Source of the DNA: Calliphora vicina
Taxonomy: Eukaryota > Arthropoda > Insecta > Diptera > Calliphoridae
Assembly (NCBI RefSeq): GCF_958450345.1
Contig: NC_088783.1
Span: 88,123,895-88,187,894 of the forward strand
DNA length: 64,000 nt
Direction of reading: 5' to 3'
Positions within the stretch are counted from its first letter, which is position 1, and each line of letters starts with the position of its first letter. Positions 46,338 through 57,825 of the stretch are shown here, piece by piece. Under the pieces are notes generated by a model. That model was not told the DNA's origin and searched no databases. It worked only from the letters and a program-made list of their open reading frames with translations. Position numbers and translations under genes: made by a program.

Positions 46338-47139
46338 AGAGAAATCAACAATTTAGAGGCGCAAAATAAAAAAAAAAAACTTTCGCATATTTGATTTATT
46401 GTTATGTAGTTTCAATCTATAGTTGTTGCTATACTTAAAAATATTTAACATTTATTAATAACTTCAGTGGTTTGGTATTGACAACTATTTAAATGTAAAA
46501 AATATTTCAGAAATTTTTTTTATGAAGAATTGGTTTCAAAGTTGTTATTAAGCTGGATAGTACAAGGTTTTCTTTAAGTTGTATTTTTACTTTTTTTTAT
46601 GTAGATGGAATATGAGGCTTGGTAAATCAGAAAAATAAAAATATATTTTCCGCTATTTGTGATAACCAATGGCCATATTCTTATAGAATTTTATTTTTTT
46701 TACTTTTTGAATTTTCGGAAGGTTGCCAGTTACTAATGCTGTGAGATGCAGTCCTAATTTGTTTAAAAAATTTAGCTGCGAAAAAGTGCGAGGTGAATTT
46801 ATATAATTTTTTTAAGAAATTATTATCGTTGGGACGATGTAAAATCTCGTACTAAATTTGTTCCTTATTTTTTTAAGATTGTATATAAGAAGTGTTATTG
46901 GTAATTACATTATATAAAAATGAAATTTATGTAATTCTAACTACTTACAAGTTGCTAAAAACAAATGTATTTTGCCTTTTATTCAATAAAAAATACTGAA
47001 ATATCATTGGATAAAAGACGAAATGCGCAAAATAGGATTTGATTTTAGACCTATTGTTTCTTGGTTTTTTTTTCGTCAAAAAAATCGACCCACCGTAATG
47101 TACATACTTTATTGTTATTTGCTCTTATATAATGTACTC
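46338..47139. other. no gene recognised
   Basis: AT-rich text without motif on either strand. Confidence 0.4.
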
Positions 47140-47349
47140 ATGCAAGTATTTTAATCTTTTTGGTGTCTAATAAAAATGAATTGCTAAATAAAAAATTTTC
47201 TTTCAATTGTAAAGACATAATTATGTAAATTTCTTTCTTATAATTTTCGGGATTTTAAATTTCCCGAAAACCCGGGTCGGGATTTCGGGATTCTTTACCA
47301 AATCCCGAACCCCGGGATTTTCAAAAATCAGTCCCGATTAGCATCTCTA
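47140..47349 (+). repeat. hAT C-terminal-side end fragment
   Basis: GTGTCTAATAAAAATGAATT then CCCGGGTCGGGATTTCGG and the end CAGTCCCGATTAGCATCTCTA are the same end as at 38533 in opposite orientation. No partner end or target duplication was found. Confidence 0.7.
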
Positions 47350-47457
47350 GTTTCATCTGCAAGCTATAAAAAAGTGGAACCGTTATCGAAAGATGTTAGG
47401 CAACTTTTGTTGGATCCATTACTTCCTAGTGATTCATCAGACTCTGAAGTCGACTAA
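47350..47457 (+). other. short C-terminal-like frame, unknown
   Basis: An open frame directly after the hAT end reads SSASYKKVEPLSKDVRQLLL and PSDSSDSEVD, then stops at TAA 47455-47457. AATAAATTTT follows. It looks like the acidic end of a real protein cut by the hAT insertion. I do not recognise it. Confidence 0.35.
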
Positions 47458-48159
47458 TTTAAATAAATTTTAAAAATCTCAATAAAAATTCACAAAATTG
47501 TAACAAGTGTTAGTTAGCTTAATTACTCTTTATTTCATTGTGTAATTATAACTAAATTATTTATAATAATGAAATAAAATCATTTCATAACTAATAATTG
47601 TTATTCGTATTTAAAAATAAACTTATTAATAAAACTAAAAAAAAGTTTAATTTTATATGAATATTTCGACCTATGCCGGCAATAGGGTAAATGTCCATAA
47701 TCTATAGATTTAAATAGTTACTTGCTATAAATAAAATTACTTATATAATTTAAATTTTTTGAAAGATATATTAAAATAATTTCTTACAATTGAAAATAGT
47801 ATAGAATTTCTTCCGAGGTAGTGTAGTTTAGCAGCCTCTCCCGCTCATTCTACTGAAGTAGCAGTACCCATTTTGCATTACTTTATTAGCTTACCTCCTT
47901 GCCTGCAATATTTCCATATAAATGAAATTAATTTGGCCAAGCGTTTAGAAGATACGAATTTAGTTCCACTAAATTATGGTTTTCTCCCACTGTGCGTCCG
48001 GCCTAAACAAGTGGCAACTTAAAATCCGTACGCACTGTAGTAATCATAACAAAGCTCCCAGTTATCAAAATGGAAAAAGATTTACATATGTTTTTAACAA
48101 CAAATCTACCGCTTTTCTACAATGAATTGCAAGTCATTATGTTTAGTTTTAAAACGTGT
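47458..48159. other. no gene recognised
   Basis: AT-rich; one CCCACTGTGCGTCC end-like word at 47987. No coding signal. Confidence 0.4.
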
Positions 48160-48281
48160 AGACACAATGGAAAAAGAAGCTAGTGATAAAATTGTGCACA
48201 AATATCTAGAAAATCCGACTTTGTCTTGTTAAAAGAAACCCAAAATCTGATTTTTGGCAGATATCAGGTCAGAAATTTTAC

Positions 48282-48721
48282 GGCGGCATGAAATAACCCC
48301 CCAAAAATAAAATGAAATAAACCCCCAAAATTTGGGGCCTTATTTCATTTGCAATAAAACCCCAGTTTTGAAAATGAAATAAGACCCCAACGAAATGAAA
48401 TAATTCCCCAAACAGAAATGAAATAACACCCTATTATTGGGGTCTTATTTCATATGAAATAGAACCCCAATTTTTAAAATGAAATAAGTCCCCAAATAAT
48501 TAAATTATCTCCCAAAATTTATATTGGGGACTTATTTCATATTGATTTTTTGGGGTATTATTTCATATGAAATAATCCCCCAATTAAAAAAATGAAATAA
48601 TACCCCAAAAAATGAAATAACACCCCAAAAACCGTTGTTGTTGCTCTCTGAACTAATTTTTGGGGGGTTATTTCATTTTATTTTCGGGGGATTATTTCGT
48701 GGGGGGTTATTTCATGCCGCC
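48282..48721. mobile_element. G-run foldback element, 9-bp duplication
   Basis: The ends GGCGGCATGAAATAACCCCC and its complement are flanked by AAATTTTAC on both sides (48273-48281, 48722-48730). The whole 440 bp is an array of TTGGGG...TTATTTCAT words that switch orientation, so it is self-complementary throughout. The intact relative at 4590-5597 has this target sequence once, supporting a true duplication. A 9-bp duplication with foldback form suggests the Mutator (MULE) superfamily, but there is no protein to prove it. Confidence 0.85.
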
Positions 48722-48974
48722 AAATTTTACATCTCGGCAGCTCGAGGTTGTGTGGTCTTTAAATATGAATACGTAAAATTGAGCAAAAATATTAATTTGA
48801 CAGGCAATCCGCAGCTGCTGTTAGAAGAGTCAAGATTTTCAGAAATGTTTTTAAAGAATTTTCAGAATTATATATAAAAAGATAGTTTGGAAAAGCGATT
48901 GTTGTCATTTATAAGACATCACACATCTGATACAAAGTTTTAGTCAAGTTGTCATTACTCCTAGGACATCAAAA

Positions 48975-50014
48975 TTGGAACCAAATCCAAAACAGGCGAA
49001 GAAAAATCCGGTAAGTCAAAATCGTTTTGCAATTCTTGACAATCAAGAAAGTAAAAAAATACCCGTAAAGCCTGTAAAAGACTATAAGCCACCTCCCCTA
49101 TATTTGCGCGAACCTACTACAAATGTTTTGGTGAACAAATTGTCCCAACTTGTAGGTAAGCAGAATTTCCCCGTGGTCTCTCTGCGTAAAGGAAATATTC
49201 AAGAGAAAAAAATTTCAGAATGATTGTTGATAATTTCGATTCCGAGAAAAGAAACTATTATACATATCAACTGAAAAGTGCAAAAGGTTTGACAGTAGTC
49301 ATCAAAGGTATAGATAGTTCTGAGCTAACTGATGATATTAAAAAGGCGCTAGAGTCTGAAGGCTTTGAAGTGAAGTCCAGTCACAACATAATAAATAAGA
49401 ATAAAATTCCTCAACCAATTTTTAGAGTTGAAATCACTTTCAACTCTTCTCAATTAAAGAAAAAGGGTGACACTCATCCAATATACGGTTTAAGATATCT
49501 TCTTAATCGTAAAATAATTGTAGAAGAACCAATTAAGCGCAAAGGTCCACCTCAGTGCCTTAATTGCCAAGAGTTCGGTCAAACCCGATCATTCTGCAAA
49601 TTACCTTCTGTATGTGTAAGATGTGGAGATATTCATAAAAGTCAAGAATGTCCCCACTCAAAAACAGATAATATAAGAAAATGTAGTAACTGTGGTCAAA
49701 ATCACACCGCAAACTACCGTGGATGCCCAGTATTCCTACGCATACAGAAATCAAAGAAGGCAAGAAGACCTTTATATGCTCAATATACGGCTTCAAACTT
49801 TCCAAGCCTTCCCGATGCTTCTAGTGCTCAATATAGAAATATCATAAAAAACAATAATCAAAACAAATCGTATGCCCATACGACAAATGAGGGTTCAGTT
49901 ACCCAAATGAAAACAAACACTGGTGCTTCTAGTGCTCAATATAGAGGCATCATAAATGATAATTATCAAAACAAATCGTACGCCAATACGACAAATGAGG
50001 GTTCAGTTACCTAA
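48975..50014 (+). pseudogene. Jockey ORF1 (gag-like)
   Basis: Two frames (48975-49223 and 49220-50014) overlap at one frameshift near 49220. The N-part is basic and polar (NPVSQNRFAILDNQESKKIP). The second has the RNA-binding fold typical of this family (LKSAKGLTVVIKGIDSSELT, GLRYLLNRKIIVEEP) and three knuckles: CLNCQEFGQTRSFC, CVRCGDIHKSQEC and CSNCGQNHTANYRGC. The first knuckle has Gln where His-adjacent Gly/His is usual. The last ~60 residues are two copies of a 38-residue tandem (ASSAQYRNII ... TTNEGSVT). It would coat element RNA. Confidence 0.88.
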
Positions 50015-50060
50015 TGAAAAGAAGCAATGGAAATAATACCCCATTATCTTCATATGCACA

Positions 50061-50950
50061 TGCATTAAAGAGGGTGTACCAGTACCAGTTTTTGGAATGC
50101 CAACGGCCTTAGCCAACATAAGAATGAAGTACAACAATTTCTCCACCTTCAGGAAATTGATGTACTACTCGTTTCTGAAACACACTTTACCATAAAGAAC
50201 TGTTTCAGAATTAACGGATACTATACTTATGATACAAAACATCCAATTGGTAGAGCTTGTGGTGGAACAGCCATATTAGTGAGAAAGGATATTAGGCATT
50301 TCCCAATGACAGAATATAAAACGGATCACATCCAGGCCACATCTATAAATATACCTGATGGTAGAGTTACAATATCTTTAATATATTGTCCTCCTAGGTA
50401 TAATATTAATCGAGAGCAGTTTCTCGAATATTTTAGGACTCTAGGTCCAATATTTATAGCAGCTGGTGATTACAATGCAAAACATACATTTTGGGGCTCT
50501 CGCCTTATTACTCCTAGAGGGAGGCAACTGTTAGAAGCAATATCGTCTAACAGACTAGATGCCATATCTAGTGGCCAACCTACTTATTGGCCTACAGACC
50601 TCAATAAGATTCCCGATCTAATTGACTTCGCTGTAATCAAGAATATAAAACGAGAATTTATTTCAGTGATCCCTTCGCTGGACCTCTCGTCAGCCCACTC
50701 GCCTACAGCTTTAACGTTATTAGCAGTTCCAATTAAATTGGAATACTCTTACTCTTGTTTCCCTAACAAGAAAACGAACTGGTTAAAGTATAAAATGTAT
50801 GTTAGCTCACACTTGCCACAAAACATCTCATTGAAAAATGAATATGAAATACAATCCGCTGTCGATATATTTACAGATATTTTAACAAACGCCGTTAAAG
50901 TGTCCACGCCCTGTCACCCTGGGGAATTACAGACATTCAAAATGTCCTAA
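50061..50950 (+). pseudogene. Jockey ORF2 endonuclease
   Basis: The frame WNANGLSQHKNEVQQFLHLQ and EIDVLLVSETHFT (the first catalytic strands, with SETH) runs into 50279-50950. There GDYNAKHTFWGSR (usual GDFNA) and SSAHSPTAL (usual SDHxP, with Asp changed to Ala here) are visible. The change at the DH pair and a stop at 50948 argue for inactivity. The protein would nick target DNA. Confidence 0.85.
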
Positions 50951-53930
50951 AAACATTGAGTCTCTTATCAAAGAAAAGAGAACACTCAGACGTCAATGGC
51001 AACAATCGCGATCTCCGAACGTAAAGGCTAAACTTAATCAGTGCCAAAGAAGACTTCACGTCGTCTTAAAGATTAATAAAGAATCTAACCTGAGAAATTA
51101 TCTTAGAAACTTAGAGCCTACTAAGAACACAGAATATAGTCTCTGGAAAGCTGTGAAAAATATGAAATGCCCTATTGTATATGAGTCGCCCATACGCCTT
51201 CAGAATGGAGAATGGGCAAAAAAATACTTCAGAAAAAATCGAAGCATTTGCCAATCACTTGGAGAATGTATTTACCCCAAATGATACAAATTCATATATT
51301 AGAGATAACGTCATAAATAATGTGGTGCCAGCCCCACTAAAATTCCGGTTCTCTGCCGTGAGGACGACGGTCAAAGGTCTTAAGGCTGGAAAATCACCTG
51401 GAATAGATAAAATTACTACCACGATGATAAGTAATCTGCCCAACTCAGCACTGAGAATTATTTTGTTCATATTTAACTCAATACTACGTATTGGATATTT
51501 CCCATCCTCATGGAAAATATCTGTACCGCAATTCTGTAACTTTTTAACGACAAAATTTTGTCGTTAAGTAATCAAAATTCGTTAGTTAACAATATTTATC
51601 GTTAAGAGATATTCCGAATTAAATTTTACCGATTATTTTCGTTAAAAATAGTCGGTAGATAACGAAATTTGTCGGTAGGTTATCGACAAATAAAATGTTC
51701 TTGTTAAGCCATAACGATAATTGTTTTGTAACATAAATACTCGAAATAAGTTGTTCTTTGAAAGTCAACTATTTTGTGTTTGTTAGATACGGACTGATTT
51801 GAGTTTTAAATATAAAAATTAACATGCTTTAATTATCTTTTTAAGACATATATTATATTTTAGAAAACAGTATTAGAAATTGTCGACCGACGGTACTTAT
51901 AAGTACCATAACAATAATAAGCTTACAAAATGAAAACAGAATTTATTTTGGCCCTTTTTGCCAAAAGTACTTTGAAGTACACTATCATCTTTGGAATAAT
52001 ATATTTTTTTGCCTATTGGCAAACTCGCTTATCCAGAATAACGGTGAATTATTTCATGTTTCCATTGTGGTGTTTATTTATGTTGTAATGATAAAAAATA
52101 CTCTTTCGTAAAATACCATAACATAGACTTGTAATAGAAAATGTTATAAAAGTTACAAAACTAATCAATATCTTAATAAATTTTAAACGAAATTCGATGA
52201 GTTTTTTTATCTTTTGGCTTATGCTGACTCAACGGTACCAGGTCACTTTCGGTACCTTGCAGGTCCTCCACAAAGTTAAAATTTTGTAAATAACTTAATG
52301 AAGTCCTTATTTTCAATATTTCATAAAAAAAATAAAACATTTTCAAAGATTTAAAGCCTTGGTCCACAAGGGGTTAAGAGCAACTTTTATTTGGGGCATA
52401 ATATCCATATTTAACACATTTATGTGTATAATGTTTATCCCTATATTCAAATTTGCTAGTGAGCATTTTAAACCATATTTGGCGATGTGATACGATTATA
52501 AACTTATATAAGACCGTATTCTAAGAAGGAAATTCATCGGAATTTGTCGACTGTCCTTATAACAACACATATCTAAATTCTGAATCAATGATCACTTTTG
52601 TGGTGGCATAGACATATGGATTACACTGGCTTACTTTTATTTTTAGAAAAAAACTCTGTTTCGCGAACATATTTGGGTGAGCTGATGCATGTTTTTTATA
52701 TATAAATGCGATTATTTATTCAAACGACTACGAATTTATCTGCAAAAATTCGAAAAAATAGTGAATATTTTGATGATGTTTTAATTTTAAAAATATTGAC
52801 ATTTGTATTTTTAACTATATTCGTCGTTAAAATGTATTACCGAGAGATATCGTTAACTTCGTTGAATATAAAATTCGTTAAAGCAACCGATATTTTTCGT
52901 TACTTAACGACATCGGTAGGAAAGTATAAAAAGTTACAGAATTGCGGTACTGATATAGTTATGATACCGAAACCGGGAAAATATGTCACTCAAGTGACAT
53001 CATACCGTCCCATTAGCCTATTGTCAATATTCTCAAAACTTTTTGAAAAGTTGTTACTTGAGAGACTTATAGTGCACCTTGACGAAAATTGCATTATTCC
53101 TGGCCATCAATTCGGTTTCAGAAGGAAACATAGTAATATCGAACAGGTACATCGGATAACTACACTTATTCGGAAAACCTTCGAGAGCAAGCAGTATTGT
53201 TCCGCATTATTTATTGACATATCTCAAGCCTTCGATAAAGTGTGGCACGATGGACTAATACACAAAATTACTAGCTGCGAACGAACATAAACTGCTTAAA
53301 AATTACATACAAGAAATATCTTTCCAAATCAGATCAAAGGATGTGATCTCAACACGTCGAAAAATATCCGCTGGTGTACCACAGGGAAATATTCTAGGGC
53401 CGTTCCTATATATTTTATATACTGCAGATATGCCTACGAGCGCACTGACTCACACATCTACATTTGCTGATGATACCGCTTTTTTAAGTACACATGAAAA
53501 CCCCGTAATAGCTTCTGAACAACTCCAGTCTCACATCGGCGATTTGGAAAAATGGCTGGACAAATGGAAAATTAAGGTCAATGCAACAAAATGTATTCAC
53601 GTTACATTTACTTTAAGACGAGAAAGTACAAAACAATTATAAAACCGATATGGCTATACGGCATTCAGCTATGGGGAACAGCCTCCTCATCTAACGTTGA
53701 AAAATTGCAAAGAAAGCAGGTGCCCCATGGTACATTCGCAATAGTAATATCCATAGGGATCTCAATGTCCCCATAATACGCGAGGAGATCAAACTCTCCA
53801 CTCTAAAATACATTTCAAAACTAATGGATCATCCAAACCCCTTTGCCAGGGAGTTGCTGTCATTTAAGGGTCATAGACGACTCAGGCGATTGGAAACACT
53901 GGATCTGGCCAGATAATCATTTAACGAGCA
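50951..53930 (+). pseudogene. Jockey reverse transcriptase, interrupted
   Basis: GKSPGIDKITTTMI and GYFPSSWKIS (fingers) end at 51533. After the insert, IVMIPKPGK continues in frame, then SYRPISLLSIFSKLFEKLLL, HQFGFRRKHS, ALFIDISQAFDKVWHDG (palm Asp), SAGVPQGNILGPFLY and HTSTFADDTAFLS (FADD catalytic pair). Frameshifts lie near 53285 and 53640, and a deletion precedes PIWLYGIQLWGTAS. The tail RELLSFKGHRRLRRLETLDL ends about 53915. It would copy element RNA at the nick. Confidence 0.88.
51534..52949. mobile_element. 1.4-kb TIR element with 3-bp duplication
   Basis: The ends TACCGCAATTCTGTAACTTT and complement of the same text are flanked by CTG (51531-51533, 52950-52952). Removing the insert and one CTG restores the reverse transcriptase frame (SWKIS then DIVMIPKPG). 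Subterminal zones are crowded with CGTTAA/TTAACGA words in both orientations (51545-51700, 52820-52920). The middle (51720-52800) shows no protein. The superfamily cannot be assigned. Confidence 0.85.
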
Positions 53931-54300
53931 CTCATGTTGGACATTGCAGCGGCAATAACAACTTTAGTTTTAGTTTAGGTTAAGATTTGAATACTTATTT
54001 GTAAATTTCTAAAAAGAAATATTCAATAAAGAAAAAAGATACTGAAAAAAAAGTTGTCTTTACTCAATGACAAGTTGTCATTACTCAAATACCACTATGA
54101 TGTGGTATAATCAGAATAATATTGATGTTATAGCAAAACACATCAATTAAACAAATTGCCCAAATCTTCGTCCAATCGAGATATATTGGAGAATTGTTAA
54201 ACCAGATTTTGATGAGAACAAAGTGGAATAAATATGCTGGAATAACGGTAGAAGTGGGAAGTAAAGTTGTGCAGCTATTAATAGGAGGCATAAAAAGAAA

Positions 54301-55157
54301 GGCCAGAAAATGTATTAGAAATAATGACAGATAAACCTGCAGTTATATTTTTTTTAAAGCTTAATAATTTACCTTTAATTTCATGTATACAATGTTCACA
54401 TACGTTGTTTCATTTAAAAGTTATGCTCGTTTTAATCCGTCCGGATTTTAAGTGACCACTTCTTTAGGCCGGCAATGCAAAACAACTTTTCTGAGCGAAG
54501 TCAATTTTAGAAAGGAAATCCCCAAAAAATTAACTAAGTCCCTAAATTTCGTTGTTGGTTTTTTTCTATATAAAATTTTGGGGCCTTAATTCATTTGTAG
54601 TTTGGGGACTTTGTTCATTGGGGACTTAGTTCGTAACGCCAAAATTTAATTTTCAAATGCGAATGTCTCCTAAGTTATAAGAGATATTTTGTTGTTTTCG
54701 AAATAAATAAGAAAAACTTGTATTTCTAAAGAAACTTAAATTTTATAATTAAATGTTTTGCTAATTGGTATAGAAGAAAAAGACAAATATGCCAACCAAG
54801 TTTGATCCATATCCGCATTGAGGTTTGCGGGTAAATGCAACCTGAAATTTGGAGATTGCTGTGTTTGTTTCAACAAAGTGGACATTGCTGATTTGAAATA
54901 CCCAATTTTGGAGATAGCATACTTTGTTATAAAATAATAAATACCAAATCGATTTTTGTTGAAATGAATTATTTTTAATGATAATATGAAGAAAATATTT
55001 ATAAAAATTCTCATATTTATTATGTATTATACATATTAATTAAAAGAAAATTATATACAATTTTATTTTAATTATAAAGAAATGAGGAGAGGATTTAAAT
55101 TTTCATTAGTGGTGCTTCTTCTATCTATTCTACCCGTTACTTAAAAAACTTAAAAAT
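54301..55157. other. G-run foldback relative and AT-rich DNA
   Basis: At 54475-54650, words GGCCGGCAATGCAAAACAAC, ATCCCCAAAAAATTAACTAA and GGGGACTTAGTTCGTAACGCC resemble the 46080-46337 and 48282-48721 repeats, so a diverged relative lies here. The rest (54660-55157) holds no recognised gene. Confidence 0.45.
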
Positions 55158-55460
55158 AAACAAGTAAGAGAGCTATATTCGGCAGTGCCGAATCTTATAT
55201 ACCCATCACAAATTTATATCTCAAAATACAAATTTTAAATATTTTTAGGTAAACAAAATTTATTTTTTTTTTCCAAAGTTGTTTTTTTTTCATTTTTTGG
55301 AAATTTTTTTTTCAAATTTATTTTTTTTTAAATTATAAATTTTAAAATTTTTTTGTTTTTAAAATTAATTTTTTTAAATTTAAAAAAAAAAATTTTTTAA
55401 ATATTTTTTTCCGATATTGACCCATTGTAGGTCTAACTTACTATGGCCTTGTACACGTCG

Positions 55461-57629
55461 CACAGTGCTTTGTCCCCATGTAACGAATGGACAAAAGTAG
55501 AAGGAGCTTTCGTAGAGATATGAAATTTGGTACACTAATACCCTTTTCCATTGCTAAATAAAATACAAATTTTCAGCAAATTCGGATGAAGGACTTGCCT
55601 ACCTGCCATATATCCTGAATATTAAAAATTACATTTTAGCTAAAATATTGATTAAAATGTCTCACACATTTTCAGTTTTCTCTAGAATTAAGGTGTTTCA
55701 TTGTATGACAAATTTAACCTTAAAGACATGGACTCCTTTTACTTCCATATAAGCCTAATTTATATAAAATTCGTTCGATGATTTTATACAAATCGAAATA
55801 CTATTTTTTGAATATTCTTGAGATAATTCACTTAATTTATATAATTTTCAATTGCAAAATAAATGGTAATAATTATAAAAGTTATTTATTGGAAATATAA
55901 ATTTTTTTAAATAATGTACAAGGGTATATGTATTAGTCTCAAATTAGCTAATTCTAAAAACGGTAAATTAAAAATTCATATTCAGTGATTTTTATTTCTT
56001 AATTTATAATTAAGGATTGTTTTTAATTTTATTAATGACATTTATAATAGCACTGTTTACTGAATTTAGTTATACGCGTATTAAAAAAGTTTACTTTTTC
56101 AAATAGTTTTGTTTTTTCAAAATGTACATACAGTAGCCCAATAAAGTCTACATACAGGAATTCAAATTAAATTTCTTTCGTTGAAAGCTGCATTTGTAAG
56201 TTAAAAGTAATGAAATATAATTGTTTAAAAAATAAAGTCATATAAAAAAAAATTAAAACAACATCACTTAATTCGGGTTTAGCAACATTTCCTACCACGT
56301 CCAAAATTTCACCGTTATTAGAATTATTGATTCTGAGCCAAATAACGAAATTTTTTTTTGGTTTTTTGGGCTTTAATGTTCAAAATATTATGAAACATAA
56401 TAGCCCCGCCCACCCAAAAGTAGGCATGACCGAGAATAAATTTTTCGTTATTTTACTCAGAACCAATAACTCTAATAACGATGAACTTTTGGTCGTTATT
56501 TGAATTGTTTTTTTGCTAAAATCGACATAAGACATGTATTACTATATGTATATCTCATAAAAAACTAAAAAACTGCTTTAAATTAAAGTAACACAATAAT
56601 TTTTAATGTATGTAGACTTTCTTGGACTACTGTACATTACCAATTTTTTCTCTTACAAATTTATATATTTTTATTATTCTTTTACTTGAAGATACTGAAA
56701 CCAGCAATCAGCCAAGTCTAAATGTTTTAAAACAACCATATTGATAAAAAAAATATTTTGTAAGAAGTTCAACGATCTTCAATACACTAATTTTACTAAA
56801 ATGTTGTCAAACAACATCATCACTTATTATTCAAAGATCAATATTAATATCGAGAACAATTATAACAAAATTCCAAAATTATAGAATATTTTTTTTTAAG
56901 TGACAAAAACCATAAATATTACAAACAATACTTAGCAACTCCAATGAACCAATTATTGAAAATAAAAAAACAGGACAAATTTTTTAAGAAAATTTATTCA
57001 AAATTTTAAATACATAATTTCTACAATTGATATTACAATTTAAATGATTTAATTTAATTTTCAATTTGGGATATAATTAACATTTTATACTAAAATTAAC
57101 CATAATAAGGATTTTTAAAAATAATTTATTACAAAGATGCGGCAAAAATTCCGTTAATTTTATTTTTATTTTTAATAAATAAATGTATTAACTATAAAAA
57201 GCAATAACAAAAAAATACTACATTTTACACACTTTGTTTATATTTTCCACCAAAGTGAGATATTTTTTAATTTTTTATATGCATTTTATAAAGCTATGTA
57301 AAAACATTCTAGGAGTGAAATTTCACAACAAATTGTTTTTTGGTAATTGAACGTATACATAGTTATTTAAAATATTAAACCAAAAAACATTTTTTTAAAA
57401 ACCTAAATTTGTATAATATTTTTTTTGCAAATCTATCTTCAAAAGCACTTTCGTTTCCCTGAAAAATTTTCTGACTTAGAGTCTTCTCTCAGTAATAAAT
57501 ATGGTCATATCAAAATAATTTTTGGATACGTATATTAGTTGTCTTCTTAGCTTTCAAATTATATATATCTTATTAAAATTTGGAAGAAACATTTATTTTC
57601 GACTTTTGTCTATAGAACAGAGTACTGTG
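55461..57629. mobile_element. CACAGTG-ended element, duplication CGTCG
   Basis: The ends are CACAGTGCTTTGTCCCC and (complement) CACAGTACTCTGTTC; both continue to GACAAAAGT. CGTCG occurs on both sides (55456-55460, 57630-57634). A 5-bp CG-rich duplication with CACAGTG-like ends is the pattern of the Transib superfamily. The 2169-bp interior has no transposase and contains another MITE (56131-56632). Assignment to Transib is an inference. Confidence 0.75.
56131..56632. mobile_element. Tc1/mariner-type MITE with inner palindrome
   Basis: Terminal repeats of 26 bp (CAGTAGCCCAATAAAGTCTA left; complement CAGTAGTCCAAGAAAGTCTA right) sit in TA (56129-56130, 56633-56634). An inner inverted pair (about 56313-56353 against 56437-56479, CGTTATTAGAATTATTGATT type) flanks a GC-richer core. 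Confidence 0.8.
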
Positions 57630-57825
57630 CGTCGTTGCAAAGGTCTTTGGAATATCTATCATTAGATATCCATATTGTCTATATTAATGACTCAGTAAAA
57701 TCGAGGTTGTCCTGGTTTTTCCTCATATCTCAGCCATTTGTGGACTGATTTTTATGATTATAAATAGGAAACTTCTCGAAAGCATTTTTGAGAGAATTAT
57801 TAAAGAAATAGGATCGTTTTAAAAA

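Larger units (their letters stand above)
48961..54050 (+). mobile_element. Jockey-type non-LTR retrotransposon
   Basis: ORF1 (48975-50014), endonuclease, reverse transcriptase and a tail ending in an A-rich stretch (54028-54050) are collinear. AAGTTGTCATTACTC (48946-48960) recurs with one change after the tail (54051-54065), a likely target duplication. A 1.4-kb TIR element sits in the reverse transcriptase (51534-52949). Frameshifts make it inactive. Confidence 0.88.
48160..54300 (+). pseudogene. decayed DD37E-type transposase, split twice
   Basis: Three pieces follow the order of the intact transposase at 4590-5597. KEASDKIVHKYLENPTLSC (about 48170-48230) matches its N-terminal HTH (TEIIKYFQQNPTWSY). 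SGQKFY continues after the foldback insert as ISAARGCVVFKYEYVKLS (48722-48790), matching PGQKFYVADARG. NCPNLRPIEIYWRIVKP (about 54160-54210) matches NCPELRPVERYWALVKR. A 440-bp foldback and a 5.1-kb Jockey element lie between. The first two catalytic Asp regions are absent or unreadable. An old, related element, not a copy of the intact one. Confidence 0.75.
55158..57805 (+). repeat. AAGTAAGAG repeat split by a CACAGTG element
   Basis: The left part (55158-55460) starts AACAAGTAAGAGAGCTATAT and includes GACCCATTGTAGGTCTAAC. The right part (57630-57805) resumes with CGTCGTTGCAAAGGTCTTTG and ends in the TCTCGAAAGCATTTT region. The uninterrupted copy at 39160-39955 reads straight through ACGTCGTTGCAAATG, which proves the break. 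Confidence 0.8.

Noticed and set aside
46151..46351. GC-rich minus-strand frame that looks bacterial
   Set aside because: The text is one arm of an inverted repeat with relatives at 54475; the base composition belongs to a MITE-like repeat.
45360..47349. One complete hAT element from the dimerisation fragment to the end at 47349
   Set aside because: The text next to the 47349 end should itself contain the C-terminus, as at 38533-38870, and no target duplication was found, so a single element is not supported.
54085..54291. Minus-strand 68-residue frame
   Set aside because: Antisense to the last piece of the decayed DD37E-like transposase.
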